Assembly: GCA_019187105.1 (NCBI GenBank)
Contig: JABAQM010000001.1
Location: 310,001 to 374,000 of the forward strand
Length of the DNA: 64,000 nucleotides
Origin: Fimbriimonadaceae bacterium
Lineage (GTDB): Bacteria; Armatimonadota; Fimbriimonadia; Fimbriimonadales; Fimbriimonadaceae
Reading direction: 5' to 3'
Shown here: in pieces, positions 52,060-61,694 of the stretch
Numbering within the stretch: the first letter of the stretch is position 1
Layout: every line of letters begins with the position of its first letter
Notes under the pieces: model-generated
The model's input: only the letters and a program-made list of their open reading frames with translations
What the model was told of the DNA's origin: nothing
Databases searched by the model: none
Program-made: the position numbers and the translations under genes

Positions 52060-53250
52060 ATGCCGAGACAATCACAAAAGCGCCGCGCCAACGGAGATGG
52101 ATGGGTTTACCAAGACGGCTCCCAATGGCGATTTAAGCTCGCCGTCGCCGTCGATCCCGTCACCGGTAAAGTCCAGTACCGAGGAGGACGTGCCGCCTCA
52201 CACGCGGAAGCAACGGAGAAACTTCGGAGGCTCCAAGCCGAGTTGCTCGGCGGACGCCTCTCCGCCCCCTCCAAAGGCGCGCTCGCCAAGTTTCTCGATC
52301 AATGGGTCGAGAACGCTATCAAGCCGAATCGAACTCATGCGACTTATCGGCAGTATCGATGGTTGATTGATCAACACCTTGTCCCCCACCTCGGCAAGAA
52401 GCGGATCGAGGACCTTCGCCGTGCCGACGTTCAACGGCTCATCGCACTCAAGGCATCGCAAACCGTCCAGTCACGAGGCAAGGTCGCCCAAGAGACGACG
52501 GAATCCAAGCTCTCCCGCTCCACTTTGCGACTCATCCGGGCCGTGCTCCACGCGGCCTACAACGATGCTATCCGTGACGGCCTCGCGTCGATCAACCCCG
52601 CGTCGCACGTCGAGCTACCTCGCGAAGCCAAGAAGCCTCCCGTCTCGCTGAAGGCGGAGGATGTCAGGAGCTTTCTGGCGGTCGCTGCCAGCGCCGATAT
52701 GTCCGAGTTCTGGCTTTTCCTCTTCTTGACAGGGTGCCGCCTTGGCGAGGCCTCTGGTTTAAGATGGCAAGATGTCGACTTGATCGCGAGGGTTGCGCGG
52801 ATTCAGGGCCAACTTCAGCGAGTTGAAGGGACCCTCCGTTACGTTGCAGGAACAAAGACGAATCAAACTCGTGACCTCCAGTTGCCCGATCTTCTTGTTG
52901 CCCGCCTTCAAGAAGTCAAGTCACGCCAACTGATCGAGGAAACCTCCGATCCGGATGGGCTTGTGTTCCTCAATCCCTACGGACGACGGCTTGATCCTAA
53001 GTACGTCCGAGATCGACTCGCGGAGCTCTGCCGACTCGCAGACGTCCCCGTCATTTCGCCGCACAAGGCACGGCATACGGCTGCAACACTTGCTCTCAGC
53101 GCAACCGGAGATCTGCACTCCGTGCAGAAGATGCTTGGCCATGCCCAGATCTCGCTCACCGCGAATCTCTACGGGCATGGAACGGCTGAAGCCCAGAGAC
53201 GAGTTGCCGATTCGCTGAGCAACATCATGGTGCCGCAAGAGCCGACATAG
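52060..53250 (+). CDS. int: Tyrosine-recombinase integrase
   Basis: The 396-residue protein has an N-terminal AP2-like DNA-binding domain (GDGWVYQDGSQWRFKLAVAV), a core-binding SAM-like domain (about 75-175, RTHATYRQYRWLIDQHLVPH), and a catalytic domain (about 200-390) with FLTGCRLGEASGLRWQDVD (Arg I), HKARHTAATLALSATGD (His-x2-Arg, with preceding Lys region) and LGHAQISLTANLYGHG (His and the nucleophilic Tyr). All catalytic residues are present, so it may be active. ATG 52060 is chosen because the fold starts there; an open frame reaches 51964. It lies next to the tRNA-Lys fragment it presumably recognises. Confidence 0.95.
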   Translation: MPRQSQKRRANGDGWVYQDGSQWRFKLAVAVDPVTGKVQYRGGRAASHAEATEKLRRLQAELLGGRLSAPSKGALAKFLDQWVENAIKPNRTHATYRQYRWLIDQHLVPHLGKKRIEDLRRADVQRLIALKASQTVQSRGKVAQETTESKLSRSTLRLIRAVLHAAYNDAIRDGLASINPASHVELPREAKKPPVSLKAEDVRSFLAVAASADMSEFWLFLFLTGCRLGEASGLRWQDVDLIARVARIQGQLQRVEGTLRYVAGTKTNQTRDLQLPDLLVARLQEVKSRQLIEETSDPDGLVFLNPYGRRLDPKYVRDRLAELCRLADVPVISPHKARHTAATLALSATGDLHSVQKMLGHAQISLTANLYGHGTAEAQRRVADSLSNIMVPQEPT

Positions 53251-53305
53251 CGCACCCATTACCGACTTCATACGCCTCAGAATCGATTTCCAAGACTACG
53301 GCCGA

Positions 53306-53671
53306 TTGGCGGAACACGAGCGGTTCTTTGCCTCGGCCGGCGATCAGATCAAGGATGCGGTGACGGTCCAACATGGAGATGGGGACTGGTTCGGATCTGT
53401 CCGCAGGTTCTCGGATGAGGTCTGCTCGGTCTGGCGGAGGATGGTCGAACGGGATGAGGAAGGGGCGATCAGGCTCAACCATGATTCTCCAGACCAGTTC
53501 GTAGAGAAGATCTCAGCCGAGCAGATTCCATCGATGGCCTTACTGGATATGCTCGAGGTCCTACGAAAGACTACAGAAGCAAGGCCCGAGATCATCGCTG
53601 CCTTTTCAGCCGTTCGCTGCAGTTCTTTCCCTCCAAGACCCAACAAATTTGCCATCGCCAGTTTGGGTTAG
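53306..53671 (+). CDS. Hypothetical island protein
   Basis: The 121-residue frame from TTG 53306 is not recognised. It is charged and helical (AEHERFFASAGDQIKDAV, FSDEVCSVWRRMVERDEEGA, LLDMLEVLRKTTEARPEIIAAF). The frame stays open upstream into the end of the integrase without a standard start codon, so the true N terminus may be longer (an ATT at 53258 is possible). It has no ribosome site of note. The minus-strand frames over this region are Ser/Arg-rich shadows. Confidence 0.45.
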   Translation: MAEHERFFASAGDQIKDAVTVQHGDGDWFGSVRRFSDEVCSVWRRMVERDEEGAIRLNHDSPDQFVEKISAEQIPSMALLDMLEVLRKTTEARPEIIAAFSAVRCSSFPPRPNKFAIASLG

Positions 53672-53765
53672 ATATGGGCAGCAAGGTACGCAGGATTCGG
53701 TCCCTTCTTTGTCGAAACCTTCTTAATGCGAACGGCACGAGGATTTCCGGATTCTTCCTTGCCCA

Positions 53766-53999
53766 TCAGATTTCTTCCCGCACCTCCGGCTTCTTGCTCG
53801 CTTTCCAGGCTGCCCGAGCTTCAGCCGCTGCGTATGCCAACGATGCGTAGATTTGATACCCACCATCAACCCCCATGGCTCGACGCAATGCCCCGACCTT
53901 CCGGGTCTTTGCGCGGGAGATGTAGGTCCGTGCCAGACGCCCCGAAACCCCTATTTTCGAGCCGACAGTCTCGTCGTCGAGGCCAAACTCGATTGACAA
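53766..53999 (-). CDS. Small helix-turn-helix-like island protein (start uncertain)
   Basis: From TTG 53999 the product has 77 residues and contains a plausible HTH: DDETVGSKIGVSGRLARTYI, then SRAKTRKVGALRRAMGVDGG. The frame continues upstream to a stop at 54087-54089 without any ATG, GTG or TTG, adding about 29 residues (including LAYDQELLRREEEAFW) that look as protein-like as the rest. Either the start is a rare codon, the gene is a 5'-truncated fragment, or a frameshift separates it from its beginning. It may be an island regulator. About 220 bp separate it from the end of drmC. Confidence 0.45.
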   Translation of the reverse strand: MSIEFGLDDETVGSKIGVSGRLARTYISRAKTRKVGALRRAMGVDGGYQIYASLAYAAAEARAAWKASKKPEVREEI

Positions 54000-54221
54000 C
54001 CAAAACGCCTCTTCCTCTCGTCGCAGGAGTTCTTGATCGTAAGCCAGCCGTTTTCGGGGGATTGGTCGGGGGTCTGCGCCACGTCTTTATCTTGGAGAAA
54101 TAGGCGATCGAGATTGGAAGATTATCGCTACATTGTTCGGGCTGGATCTTAGACTCACGAAGAGACATTCCTCTCGGGCAAAGTAATCTCCGGATGCACG
54201 ACGGTCTCGCTACGAAGCAGC

Positions 54222-55004
54222 CTAATCCTCCGGAAGGACGGCCAGCATTCCCAGGTCAATGAGACCTTGGAAGTATCCACAAACGCTGAGTCCGAAGGCT
54301 CTGTCCAAGATGAGAACTCCCAGCTCTACGTTTGAGTCTAGTGCCGCTTCGGTCATATTCGCTGACGTGATAAAGGTCGACTTTTCATCAGCCACGACTG
54401 CCTTGGCATGAAGAACTCCACGCGGTCCATCGAGTTCGACTGATCTAGGATCATAGAAGACTGTGGGGCGAATTGCACCTGGCCATTCATGCTTCCAGAA
54501 GTAATCTGTGAACCTGCGAATGACCTGGTTTCCGCTTGAGGTGTCGTTCCGCTTCCTCTGGATGTTAACGAGTAACTGGACCCGCAGGTTTGGCTTTGCC
54601 TCCATCGAATCTGCAAGGACTTTGAAGGCGCGGGGGCCATCGTAGAAGGCGTAGGTGCTTGCCCATATTGAACTCTCAGCCGAAGAAAGGAGTTCTTCGT
54701 AAACTTGGCGAGTGTCCCTGGCATGAAGCCCTTGAACAGGTGGCCCAGACCAAACCAGGTCCGGTTTTGGTGACCTACCCTTGGCTTCCTCCAGCGCTCG
54801 CAACCAAACCCCGGCAGCCTCTCCAACAATTCCCAAAGCGGCCAAAGCGTTCAACCCTTCGATCACATCACTCAAGTGATCGTTTCCACCCAGAGCCGCA
54901 AGCACGGCCCCAGGCGAAGGGCCGTCCGACAGATGGCCGGCTTCAAGGGCAGTGGCCAATCTGATCCTCAGATGAGAAGGCAAGGTACCTAGCGAGGTAA
55001 TCAT
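54222..55004 (-). CDS. drmC: DISARM protein DrmC (phospholipase D-like)
   Basis: The 260-residue protein has a helical N-terminal part (1-95) and a PLD domain with one HKD motif LHAKAVVADEKSTFITSANM (H-x-K-x4-D, about residues 198-217) plus the first-half strand SSIWASTYAFYDGPRAFKVL. PLD proteins with one HKD dimerise to form the active site; they cut phosphodiesters in DNA, RNA or lipid. Its ATG overlaps the drmB stop (ATGA) and it is the last gene of the operon, as in known DISARM systems, where DrmC is the least essential core component. Confidence 0.9.
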   Translation of the reverse strand: MITSLGTLPSHLRIRLATALEAGHLSDGPSPGAVLAALGGNDHLSDVIEGLNALAALGIVGEAAGVWLRALEEAKGRSPKPDLVWSGPPVQGLHARDTRQVYEELLSSAESSIWASTYAFYDGPRAFKVLADSMEAKPNLRVQLLVNIQRKRNDTSSGNQVIRRFTDYFWKHEWPGAIRPTVFYDPRSVELDGPRGVLHAKAVVADEKSTFITSANMTEAALDSNVELGVLILDRAFGLSVCGYFQGLIDLGMLAVLPED

Positions 55005-56797
55005 AGGAAACGCTCGAAGAACGCTGCATCGGTGATTCCAAGAACCGGAACAACAAGTGCACGGTCAAGGTAATCGTTTCGCATCTCGCAAGAGGTTTCT
55101 GCCAGGAGAGCACATCCATGGCAAGAGGCACCCTGTAACCATCTCTTCTCCAAACTCTTCGATGGGCTATGGCCCGAGCAAACGGGATCATTTGAGCAAA
55201 GTGCACCTGTCGTCAGGGCACCCGCCAAGTGGCTCTCGATGTATCGGGCTTGTTGGACGAGCCCACCGAGTGTCCCCTCGGAATCGGGGCTGCCCGTGTA
55301 GAGCAAGATGCCAAACTGGTTGATCTCCGGATTCGCGTAGATTCTCTCCCGAATGGAACTCGCAGGATATCCGCACTTCATCGCCATCGATTGAACGAGT
55401 AGATGAGACAATGTGTGAAGCAGGACGTACGGACCACCGGGAAACGGCCGCGACATATTCTTCTCTTCAGCCCATAAGTTGTGACCTTTATGGAGCGATT
55501 CGATTCGTTTCATAACTCCATCGCGGGTCATCCAGTCGGTGATCGCACTTGCCCTGAGTTGGAGGAAGATACCTTCGCCCCTGTTCTCGACAGCTGGAAG
55601 CCACTCGGACTCGCGACTCAAGCTCGCACGGGCAACGTCAGTTTCAAACTCCCCATTGATGTCCGGGGAATAGGCTTCAAAACGGGTAAATCCGACGAGG
55701 GCAAGAACCTCCCTCAATCGGTGAACTTGAATCACCGCTTCAATCTTCTCATTTAGGTCCGGCCTATCCCTCCAAACGTGATCAGGTAGTCGCCTGGCGT
55801 GGAAGTTCTCATCGATCGGCACATCATCACCGAAGCCTTGAGGAACCGAAAGAATCGCGTCAAGTTCAACGTGCTTGACGGGCTTGATCTCTGGGACGCC
55901 TTGTTTCGCCCGAAGGATCGCCTCCATGACCGCCTCAACACTGACGCCAACGAGCCGAGCTGCTATGTTGGGCTTACGCTTGATGAAGTTGAGGCCCTCG
56001 ATATCGTCGACAATCTGCAGATCGTCCCACATTTCGCGAACGAGGTCGTCTAAGTCGCCTCGATGATCGGGGAGTGACAGGACACTGATCACCTGTGGGA
56101 AATAGGCATTGGATGCCGTTCGGATCAATAGGCGGCTCGGTTCCTTGCACTCCTCGCTCGCGTGAGTTCCAAGCCACGGGCGACTTCCCTGGCAAGTTCC
56201 GAGAGGTCGATCTTCAATCTGGGTAGCCACCGAAAGGCTGCGTTGACTCCCACACTCGCACCTCACATGCAGGTCTGCCAGGTCACCGCCTGTCCCCCGT
56301 TCGTCGAGCCACAACTGACGGGTCCGAGGACAGTCTGATTCTGGACCATGGACGAAGCGGTACCAATCCACGTCATCCACGTGACCCTTCGGACAAGCAC
56401 GAAGGAAACGGGTCGCAACGACGGAGCGTCCATCGAACCGCCCTTTTGCGTCCAGAGCGCGCCGGTGGACGAGCCTTCGAGACCTCTCCCGATGTGGGGG
56501 ATCAGTCGCCTCTTGGACCAAGAACCATTCGGGGAATTGATACGCAACGATGCCTAAGTTAGACTGAGATGGGTCGTTGTTCTCCGGAGGCGGCGCGTAC
56601 ATTCTTGGACTCTGGATTCCTGTCAAGAGGCGAAGCTTTTCTGTCAATCGTGGCTCAACAATCTCCTCGAGCAACGATGTATTGGGCCACTGCTCCAAGC
56701 CGGCGACGATGGCCGAGTAGCGTGGCAGATCGATCAGCGAACCGGGACCATAGGTAGTGATGATCTGGCTCTGTCGCAGTTGCCCTTGTCCCTTCAC
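55001..56797 (-). CDS. drmB: DISARM protein DrmB (DUF1998 protein)
   Basis: The 598-residue protein starts GQLRQSQIITTYGPGSLIDLP, the characteristic DrmB N-terminus, and has DUF1998 near the C terminus (YVLLHTLSHLLVQSMAMKCGYPASSIRERIY, FGILLYTGSPDSEGTLGGLV) with a Cys cluster (CSNDPVCSGH, CHGCALLAETSCEMR, about 530-575) likely to bind zinc. DrmB partners with the DrmA helicase. The GTG start overlaps the drmA stop (GTGA). Length and motifs are complete. Confidence 0.93.
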   Translation of the reverse strand: MKGQGQLRQSQIITTYGPGSLIDLPRYSAIVAGLEQWPNTSLLEEIVEPRLTEKLRLLTGIQSPRMYAPPPENNDPSQSNLGIVAYQFPEWFLVQEATDPPHRERSRRLVHRRALDAKGRFDGRSVVATRFLRACPKGHVDDVDWYRFVHGPESDCPRTRQLWLDERGTGGDLADLHVRCECGSQRSLSVATQIEDRPLGTCQGSRPWLGTHASEECKEPSRLLIRTASNAYFPQVISVLSLPDHRGDLDDLVREMWDDLQIVDDIEGLNFIKRKPNIAARLVGVSVEAVMEAILRAKQGVPEIKPVKHVELDAILSVPQGFGDDVPIDENFHARRLPDHVWRDRPDLNEKIEAVIQVHRLREVLALVGFTRFEAYSPDINGEFETDVARASLSRESEWLPAVENRGEGIFLQLRASAITDWMTRDGVMKRIESLHKGHNLWAEEKNMSRPFPGGPYVLLHTLSHLLVQSMAMKCGYPASSIRERIYANPEINQFGILLYTGSPDSEGTLGGLVQQARYIESHLAGALTTGALCSNDPVCSGHSPSKSLEKRWLQGASCHGCALLAETSCEMRNDYLDRALVVPVLGITDAAFFERFL

Positions 56798-59700
56798 GAG
56801 AGACCTCCTACCGGGCGGCCCCCGAGTGGCTTGAGAAACAACGCTACGTCTGGTTCGACATCGCGCAGAGATCGGTTTGCTCGAAACTGCCAGTCGGCCG
56901 GCGCATTCTTGTCCAGTACATCTCTGAGCAAGGGCTGAGGGGTCTTCAACTCGTACTTCTGGTATTGCATCTGCACACCATCTTTGTGGAACTCATCCAA
57001 GACTCGTTTCCAGCTGTCCAGGAGACTCACTACCCTGTTTTGAACACTGCGAAGGCGCTCCTCCAGTTCATCCGCACAGGCGAATGGAGAGGCATTCACT
57101 CGAGCCAGGAAAACGTCGAGCAGCTCACGCTCCAGCTCCGGACGCAAAATTGCGATGCCCTCGGCTCCCATTGGTGGCGTCAGGCTCGGTTCCAAATGCC
57201 TCGATAGTCCGACCAGAACTCCAGCAAAACCTCGGTCAAGGGCTCGTGCAGAGAACGGAGTGACGCTCGAAGCCTCAACCGCCCGATAGAACGTTTCGTG
57301 GTAGTGGCGAAAACGCTCGTAGTGCGAGCGGTCCCGAGGCTTGTGGATGTTCAGTAACGTCACCACCAGCCCCGGCTTGCTGTCGGTTCGGCCAACGCGG
57401 CTCGTGGCCTGAATGTACTCGGAGTTGGTCTTCGGCTGGCCCAAGACGACCATAAGCCCCAAGCGTGGGATGTCGAGTCCGACGGAGATCATGTTGGTCG
57501 CGATAGCGCAATCGACCCTCCACTTATCGTCGCCGAATGCAAGCCCAAGGCGTGTTCGAGCCTCCGATACCTCGTTGGTGGAGACCCTCGAAGTCAGCTC
57601 CACCACCTCCGAGAAGGTGCGGCGATCCGCGAAGAGCGAGTGGCCTTCGCCTAGCCTGCGCCTCTTGCCGTAGGCTTTGATCGTATTCTGCACCTCCTCC
57701 TCCAAGATGCGACGCCCGCCGCCGAGTTCTTTAAGACTGTTGAAATAGCCCAACACCGTCATGTACGGATCCGCCGGATTTTCTTTGTTCTTGCCTCCGC
57801 CAGCATCGCGGTAGGCCCTCTGTGCGGCCCCCATCAGGGCGAGCCAAGTCCTGCGCATCACCACCTTTGGATTCCGCCCCTGTGCGGCGACTCCAAGATA
57901 AAGCCGTGCGGCAACTTTCGCTGAAGGCACCGTCTTCGCAAAAAATGAGTCCCGCACCGATGGTCCTGGAGGAGGGAAAATCGCGGTAACAGGTCGGCCG
58001 AACATGGATTGAATCTGTTCGTGTGCTCGTCTCACTGTGGCAGTAGAAGCCACGATCTTGGGCCCAACGACACTCCTGCTAATTTTCCGAGCGCAGAGCG
58101 CGCCAATCGCAATCTCGTAAAGCCCCATCATCGTGCCGAGCGGTCCCGAGATGAGATGAAGTTCGTCTTGGATTACGAGGTCAGGCGGCAAAAGTGGCTG
58201 ACTGAGTGGACTACCCTTGCCAGACTCCGCGGCACCGTAGAATCCGGTCGAATCGTGACGGCTCGCTCGGCCCAAGAGGCTGCCGGAGGTACCGACCCAA
58301 GGCAGCGAAGCGAATTTATCGACTGTTCCAATGACGAACGCGGGAAGCCGCCGGTAAAGCGGTTCGTCCACCGCCACAATCGGCAGTGCACGACCGCGGG
58401 TGAAGTCGCACTCGAAGTTCGAACAGACGATCCGGAGTTCGGTTGGATGGTCGTCGTTGGGAAGCAGTTGGAAAGAGTCCGGCGTGAACTTTTCTCCACA
58501 CCAAGGGCAACTGTCCAGTGGAATTGGAGCAGGGTTGCCCTTCGGATCGTTCTTGAACTGTCGAACCAGCGTCCGCGCCGTGTCCGACCGCTTGTCGCCC
58601 TTGGCCCCAATCAAGTTTGGCGTTCCCGCCTTTCCTACCCATAGGCCGATCTCAAAGGGCCAAGCACCAAGTCGCTCCACGTTCGCCTCTCGCTCCAGCT
58701 CGAGTGCGCAGATCAACCCGGAAGCACGGGCCAACTGGTCGAGGGTCAAGAGGCGAAGCGTGTAGCGCATGATCACACTGACTCCCGCACCTGCCTTTCC
58801 TTCATCGCCTGGGTTCCGCAATCGGCGCATCACGATGGCGAACGCGGCGAGGCCCAAGTACGCTTCCGTCTTACCGCCGCCTGTCGGGAAGAAGAGCAGA
58901 TCTACGGTGGGGCGGTTCTTCTCGAGAGGATCCGCGATCCCCGGCAGGTTGAGCAAGATGAACGCCATCTGGAACGCGCGCCACTTCGGGTTATCGTCCT
59001 TGAGGCGCTTCTTCAGGGCTCGCGAAACCGCTCGATTCGCAATCCGAAATGCCTCCAGAGCGTCAGCGTCTTTCTCGAGAACATCGATGCCGTCCTGCAG
59101 CCGATCCGCCGCCACCTTGGCGAAAGACAAGAGTCCGTCCGCAGTCTCCCGCCGCTTGCTCTGCAGCTGATCAAGGCCGGATTCTTGTTTGGCGATCCAA
59201 GCCCGGTACTGCTCCACCAGCGGCGAGAGACTCGCTCGCGCGGAGGCTCCATCCTCGAGCGCGCCTAGTGCGTCGAGGCACACCTCGAGCCCCTCGAACT
59301 CCACGGTCGTCGTCTTCTCAACTTCCGCTGAGGGAATCCACGACGTGCGGACCGTGTGGCACTTGACATCGGTCAAATCCCAATCCGCTGAAACCGCGTG
59401 TCCTGTCGCGTACTCGGGTCGCGTCGAATAGTGAAGATCCGCGACGCATTCATCCCAATGCTCGGCAAAGGCGCCCCGCAAATCCGCTTGAGGAACGAAG
59501 CCTTGCTCGCAAAACACTTCCAGCTCCGTCTGGAAGGCGAATGCAGCGTCGCTCCGCTCCTTCTGCGGTTGGCGATGGTTGACCAAGAAGATCGAGACGG
59601 AGCGCGTCCCCCTTGGCAGGTGATCCTCTAGCCCTGGAGCATCGATGACTCTGTCCACGACCTGAATTTGGAGCCCGTTAGTATGAGGAATGTTGTAGGG

Positions 59701-60222
59701 GACGGGATCCTGGGCACCGGTAAGGCGGGCGGTCAGGACTTCCCGCCTGGGAATGCGCTGCCAGTGGGAGATCCGGACATCCGAATCGGCCTCTTCCGCG
59801 TCAACTTCCGCCTCTTCGCCCTCCTCTTCCTTAGCGCCTTGGTGATACTCGTAGTCCCCCCAAGAAACGGTCACCTTGAGCTCGCGAACCTCGGCAGCAG
59901 TAAGAAAGCTCAGACCCATCGAGGACGGGAAATAACCTTTCTTAGCCGCCTTCTTGTCTTCGATCGATTCACCGGGTTGGCCCGATGGCTCTCCCACAAG
60001 TTCGAACTCCTCGTCTTCATCTACGTCGGCCGCTTGCTCGGGTGGCGTCCCGGTAGGAATCAAAAATCCGGTCAGGTACCAGTTCGAGGGACGCTCCCTA
60101 CCTCGCAGTCGCTCATCTGGGTTACCGAGGCCACGGCCTGGGCCGACAAGGTCGAGCCGCGCAGCGTCCACCAGATATTGGCGGACTTGTTCGGAGGTTG
60201 ATGATGCCTTTGCGTTGGTCAT
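56794..60222 (-). CDS. drmA: DISARM protein DrmA (helicase)
   Basis: The 1142-residue SF2 helicase has an N-terminal extension (about 1-330), Walker A LLFFPTGGGKTEAYLGLA near residue 450, DEAD-type box VIQDELHLISGPLG near 685, motif III-like IVASTATVRRA, and motif VI QATSRVGRTDSKPGLVV near 940. A Cys group CPWCGEKF...CSNFECDF (about 570-610) may hold zinc. In DISARM, DrmA with DrmB forms the DNA-loading core that blocks incoming unmethylated phage DNA. Its ATG overlaps the stop of the HEPN gene (ATGA). Confidence 0.94.
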   Translation of the reverse strand: MTNAKASSTSEQVRQYLVDAARLDLVGPGRGLGNPDERLRGRERPSNWYLTGFLIPTGTPPEQAADVDEDEEFELVGEPSGQPGESIEDKKAAKKGYFPSSMGLSFLTAAEVRELKVTVSWGDYEYHQGAKEEEGEEAEVDAEEADSDVRISHWQRIPRREVLTARLTGAQDPVPYNIPHTNGLQIQVVDRVIDAPGLEDHLPRGTRSVSIFLVNHRQPQKERSDAAFAFQTELEVFCEQGFVPQADLRGAFAEHWDECVADLHYSTRPEYATGHAVSADWDLTDVKCHTVRTSWIPSAEVEKTTTVEFEGLEVCLDALGALEDGASARASLSPLVEQYRAWIAKQESGLDQLQSKRRETADGLLSFAKVAADRLQDGIDVLEKDADALEAFRIANRAVSRALKKRLKDDNPKWRAFQMAFILLNLPGIADPLEKNRPTVDLLFFPTGGGKTEAYLGLAAFAIVMRRLRNPGDEGKAGAGVSVIMRYTLRLLTLDQLARASGLICALELEREANVERLGAWPFEIGLWVGKAGTPNLIGAKGDKRSDTARTLVRQFKNDPKGNPAPIPLDSCPWCGEKFTPDSFQLLPNDDHPTELRIVCSNFECDFTRGRALPIVAVDEPLYRRLPAFVIGTVDKFASLPWVGTSGSLLGRASRHDSTGFYGAAESGKGSPLSQPLLPPDLVIQDELHLISGPLGTMMGLYEIAIGALCARKISRSVVGPKIVASTATVRRAHEQIQSMFGRPVTAIFPPPGPSVRDSFFAKTVPSAKVAARLYLGVAAQGRNPKVVMRRTWLALMGAAQRAYRDAGGGKNKENPADPYMTVLGYFNSLKELGGGRRILEEEVQNTIKAYGKRRRLGEGHSLFADRRTFSEVVELTSRVSTNEVSEARTRLGLAFGDDKWRVDCAIATNMISVGLDIPRLGLMVVLGQPKTNSEYIQATSRVGRTDSKPGLVVTLLNIHKPRDRSHYERFRHYHETFYRAVEASSVTPFSARALDRGFAGVLVGLSRHLEPSLTPPMGAEGIAILRPELERELLDVFLARVNASPFACADELEERLRSVQNRVVSLLDSWKRVLDEFHKDGVQMQYQKYELKTPQPLLRDVLDKNAPADWQFRANRSLRDVEPDVALFLKPLGGRPVGGLS

Positions 60223-61694
60223 GTTTCGTCCTTTGGTTTCTCACGCGTAGTGCCAGAAGCAAGACCATCCCGTAGTTCTAAATAACTGAAATCATCCCCG
60301 CATGCAACCCCAACTCGCCGGAACTCTTCTTCAGAAATAGGCTCTTTTGCCGCAAGCTTGGCGATCAGCACATCAACCCGTCGAACCCATGTATCACGAA
60401 AAGTCGAATCCGCGTTTGCACCTGCCGCCTTAAGCCGGAAGAGCGAGAATACAATCTCTCGAGTGATTTCTTCCACGACCGCAAGCAACTCGGTATCGGG
60501 AGCCTTTCCTGCATGGACGTATTGACTGCGAGCATCGTAGACACGATCACATTTCTTCAGCAGCTCATCGTAGGTCACGTTCAAACCTCGGTGCGCAAGG
60601 AGGGCGGATCGCTTTGTCACACTAGCTGTCGAGCTACCTTTCTCGCCCAGCAAGAGATCCAGGGCAATCACGTGATACAAGAATGCATCAGAGTTTCTGC
60701 TGTCTGGAGCCGCAGCAGCAGCTTCCGCCAAGAATCGGCAATAGGTACGGATCACCTGGTCAACTGGGCCATCGGCAAGAGCTCCGAAGTGATTCGTCAG
60801 GGAGTTCAACACTAACGGAACACCGACATGCGGTCCTCCAAGGTCAACCTTAATTGTCATCGTTGTCGGTGCAACCCAGCCAAAACGTTGCCCCTGCACA
60901 TTCAGGAAGATGGAAACTCGCTCTGATCCTGCGAGACGAAGCAGAAAATCGACGCTCAGCCAGGATGCTCCGAGTGCCTGTGGCATCAGTTGGGCCTCGC
61001 GAAAGTCCCGGAAGAAATCCTCGAACAGGGCCTCGGCAACCGCATGCGCGTATCGATCCACCATCATGTACCGAATGTCACGTTCCGACGATGGAACCTG
61101 TTCGAAATAGGTTTTCAGATAGGTTTCCCAAGGGATGACGTGTACTTTGGTGAGCCGACTTATGCTGAGGGGTAGGTCGGAAAGTTGCTTAACATGCTCC
61201 TTTGCGTAGTCTGAGCCTGCTTTCTTACTTCTGTAGGCGAGTTGGTTCAGGTCCAAAGGACCGACACGAAATCCAGCCACCTCATAATTGATCGTTAGCT
61301 TGTCACGGACCAGAAACGCAAAATACTGCGAAAGATCGCAGGGGACGATCATCGAAAGGATGTCGTTAAGCAGCTCGGTCGAACCGAATTTCCGAGAACT
61401 AGAGGCTAGTGCAAAAAGCCCCATGATCGAGTCGCAAACATCGTCGCTCGCGGCGTGTGCCTTTGCCGTAAGGATGGACGAGAGCTTCTTTCGAATGCTG
61501 GACCACGTCACACTGTGTGTCGTACGGAACCAAAGCGCGATTTCATGGCCCGATTCGCATGATCCATCTGGATGCCTGGAAGGAGGAAATGCAATGAGAG
61601 AGCTTGCCCAGCCTTCCAACTTATCTGGCGCGTTAAGTGTCAGGGTTGATAGAACTTCGTCAAACGCTGGAGTCTCTGGGAAAGGACCGCTCAC
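60219..61694 (-). CDS. HEPN-like protein embedded in the DISARM operon (putative ribonuclease)
   Basis: The 491-residue protein has a large N-terminal region (1-330) of unknown fold and a C-terminal helical domain (about 335-425) typical of ApeA-like HEPN proteins: FLYHVIALDLLLGEKGSS, KRSALLAHRG and VYDARSQYVHAGK, in which R389-x4-H394 is the HEPN catalytic pattern. Many HEPN proteins with this motif are RNases acting in abortive infection. The gene starts with GTG overlapping the methyltransferase stop (GTGA) and stops overlapping the drmA start (ATGA), so it is translated as part of the DISARM unit. It is not one of the standard DISARM components known to me. The first region has no recognised domain. 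Function inferred from motif only. Confidence 0.75.
   Translation of the reverse strand: MSGPFPETPAFDEVLSTLTLNAPDKLEGWASSLIAFPPSRHPDGSCESGHEIALWFRTTHSVTWSSIRKKLSSILTAKAHAASDDVCDSIMGLFALASSSRKFGSTELLNDILSMIVPCDLSQYFAFLVRDKLTINYEVAGFRVGPLDLNQLAYRSKKAGSDYAKEHVKQLSDLPLSISRLTKVHVIPWETYLKTYFEQVPSSERDIRYMMVDRYAHAVAEALFEDFFRDFREAQLMPQALGASWLSVDFLLRLAGSERVSIFLNVQGQRFGWVAPTTMTIKVDLGGPHVGVPLVLNSLTNHFGALADGPVDQVIRTYCRFLAEAAAAAPDSRNSDAFLYHVIALDLLLGEKGSSTASVTKRSALLAHRGLNVTYDELLKKCDRVYDARSQYVHAGKAPDTELLAVVEEITREIVFSLFRLKAAGANADSTFRDTWVRRVDVLIAKLAAKEPISEEEFRRVGVACGDDFSYLELRDGLASGTTREKPKDET

Noticed and set aside
53344-53655. Minus-strand ORF over the small island gene
   Set aside because: Ser/Thr/Arg-rich shadow; the plus frame is more protein-like though still uncertain.
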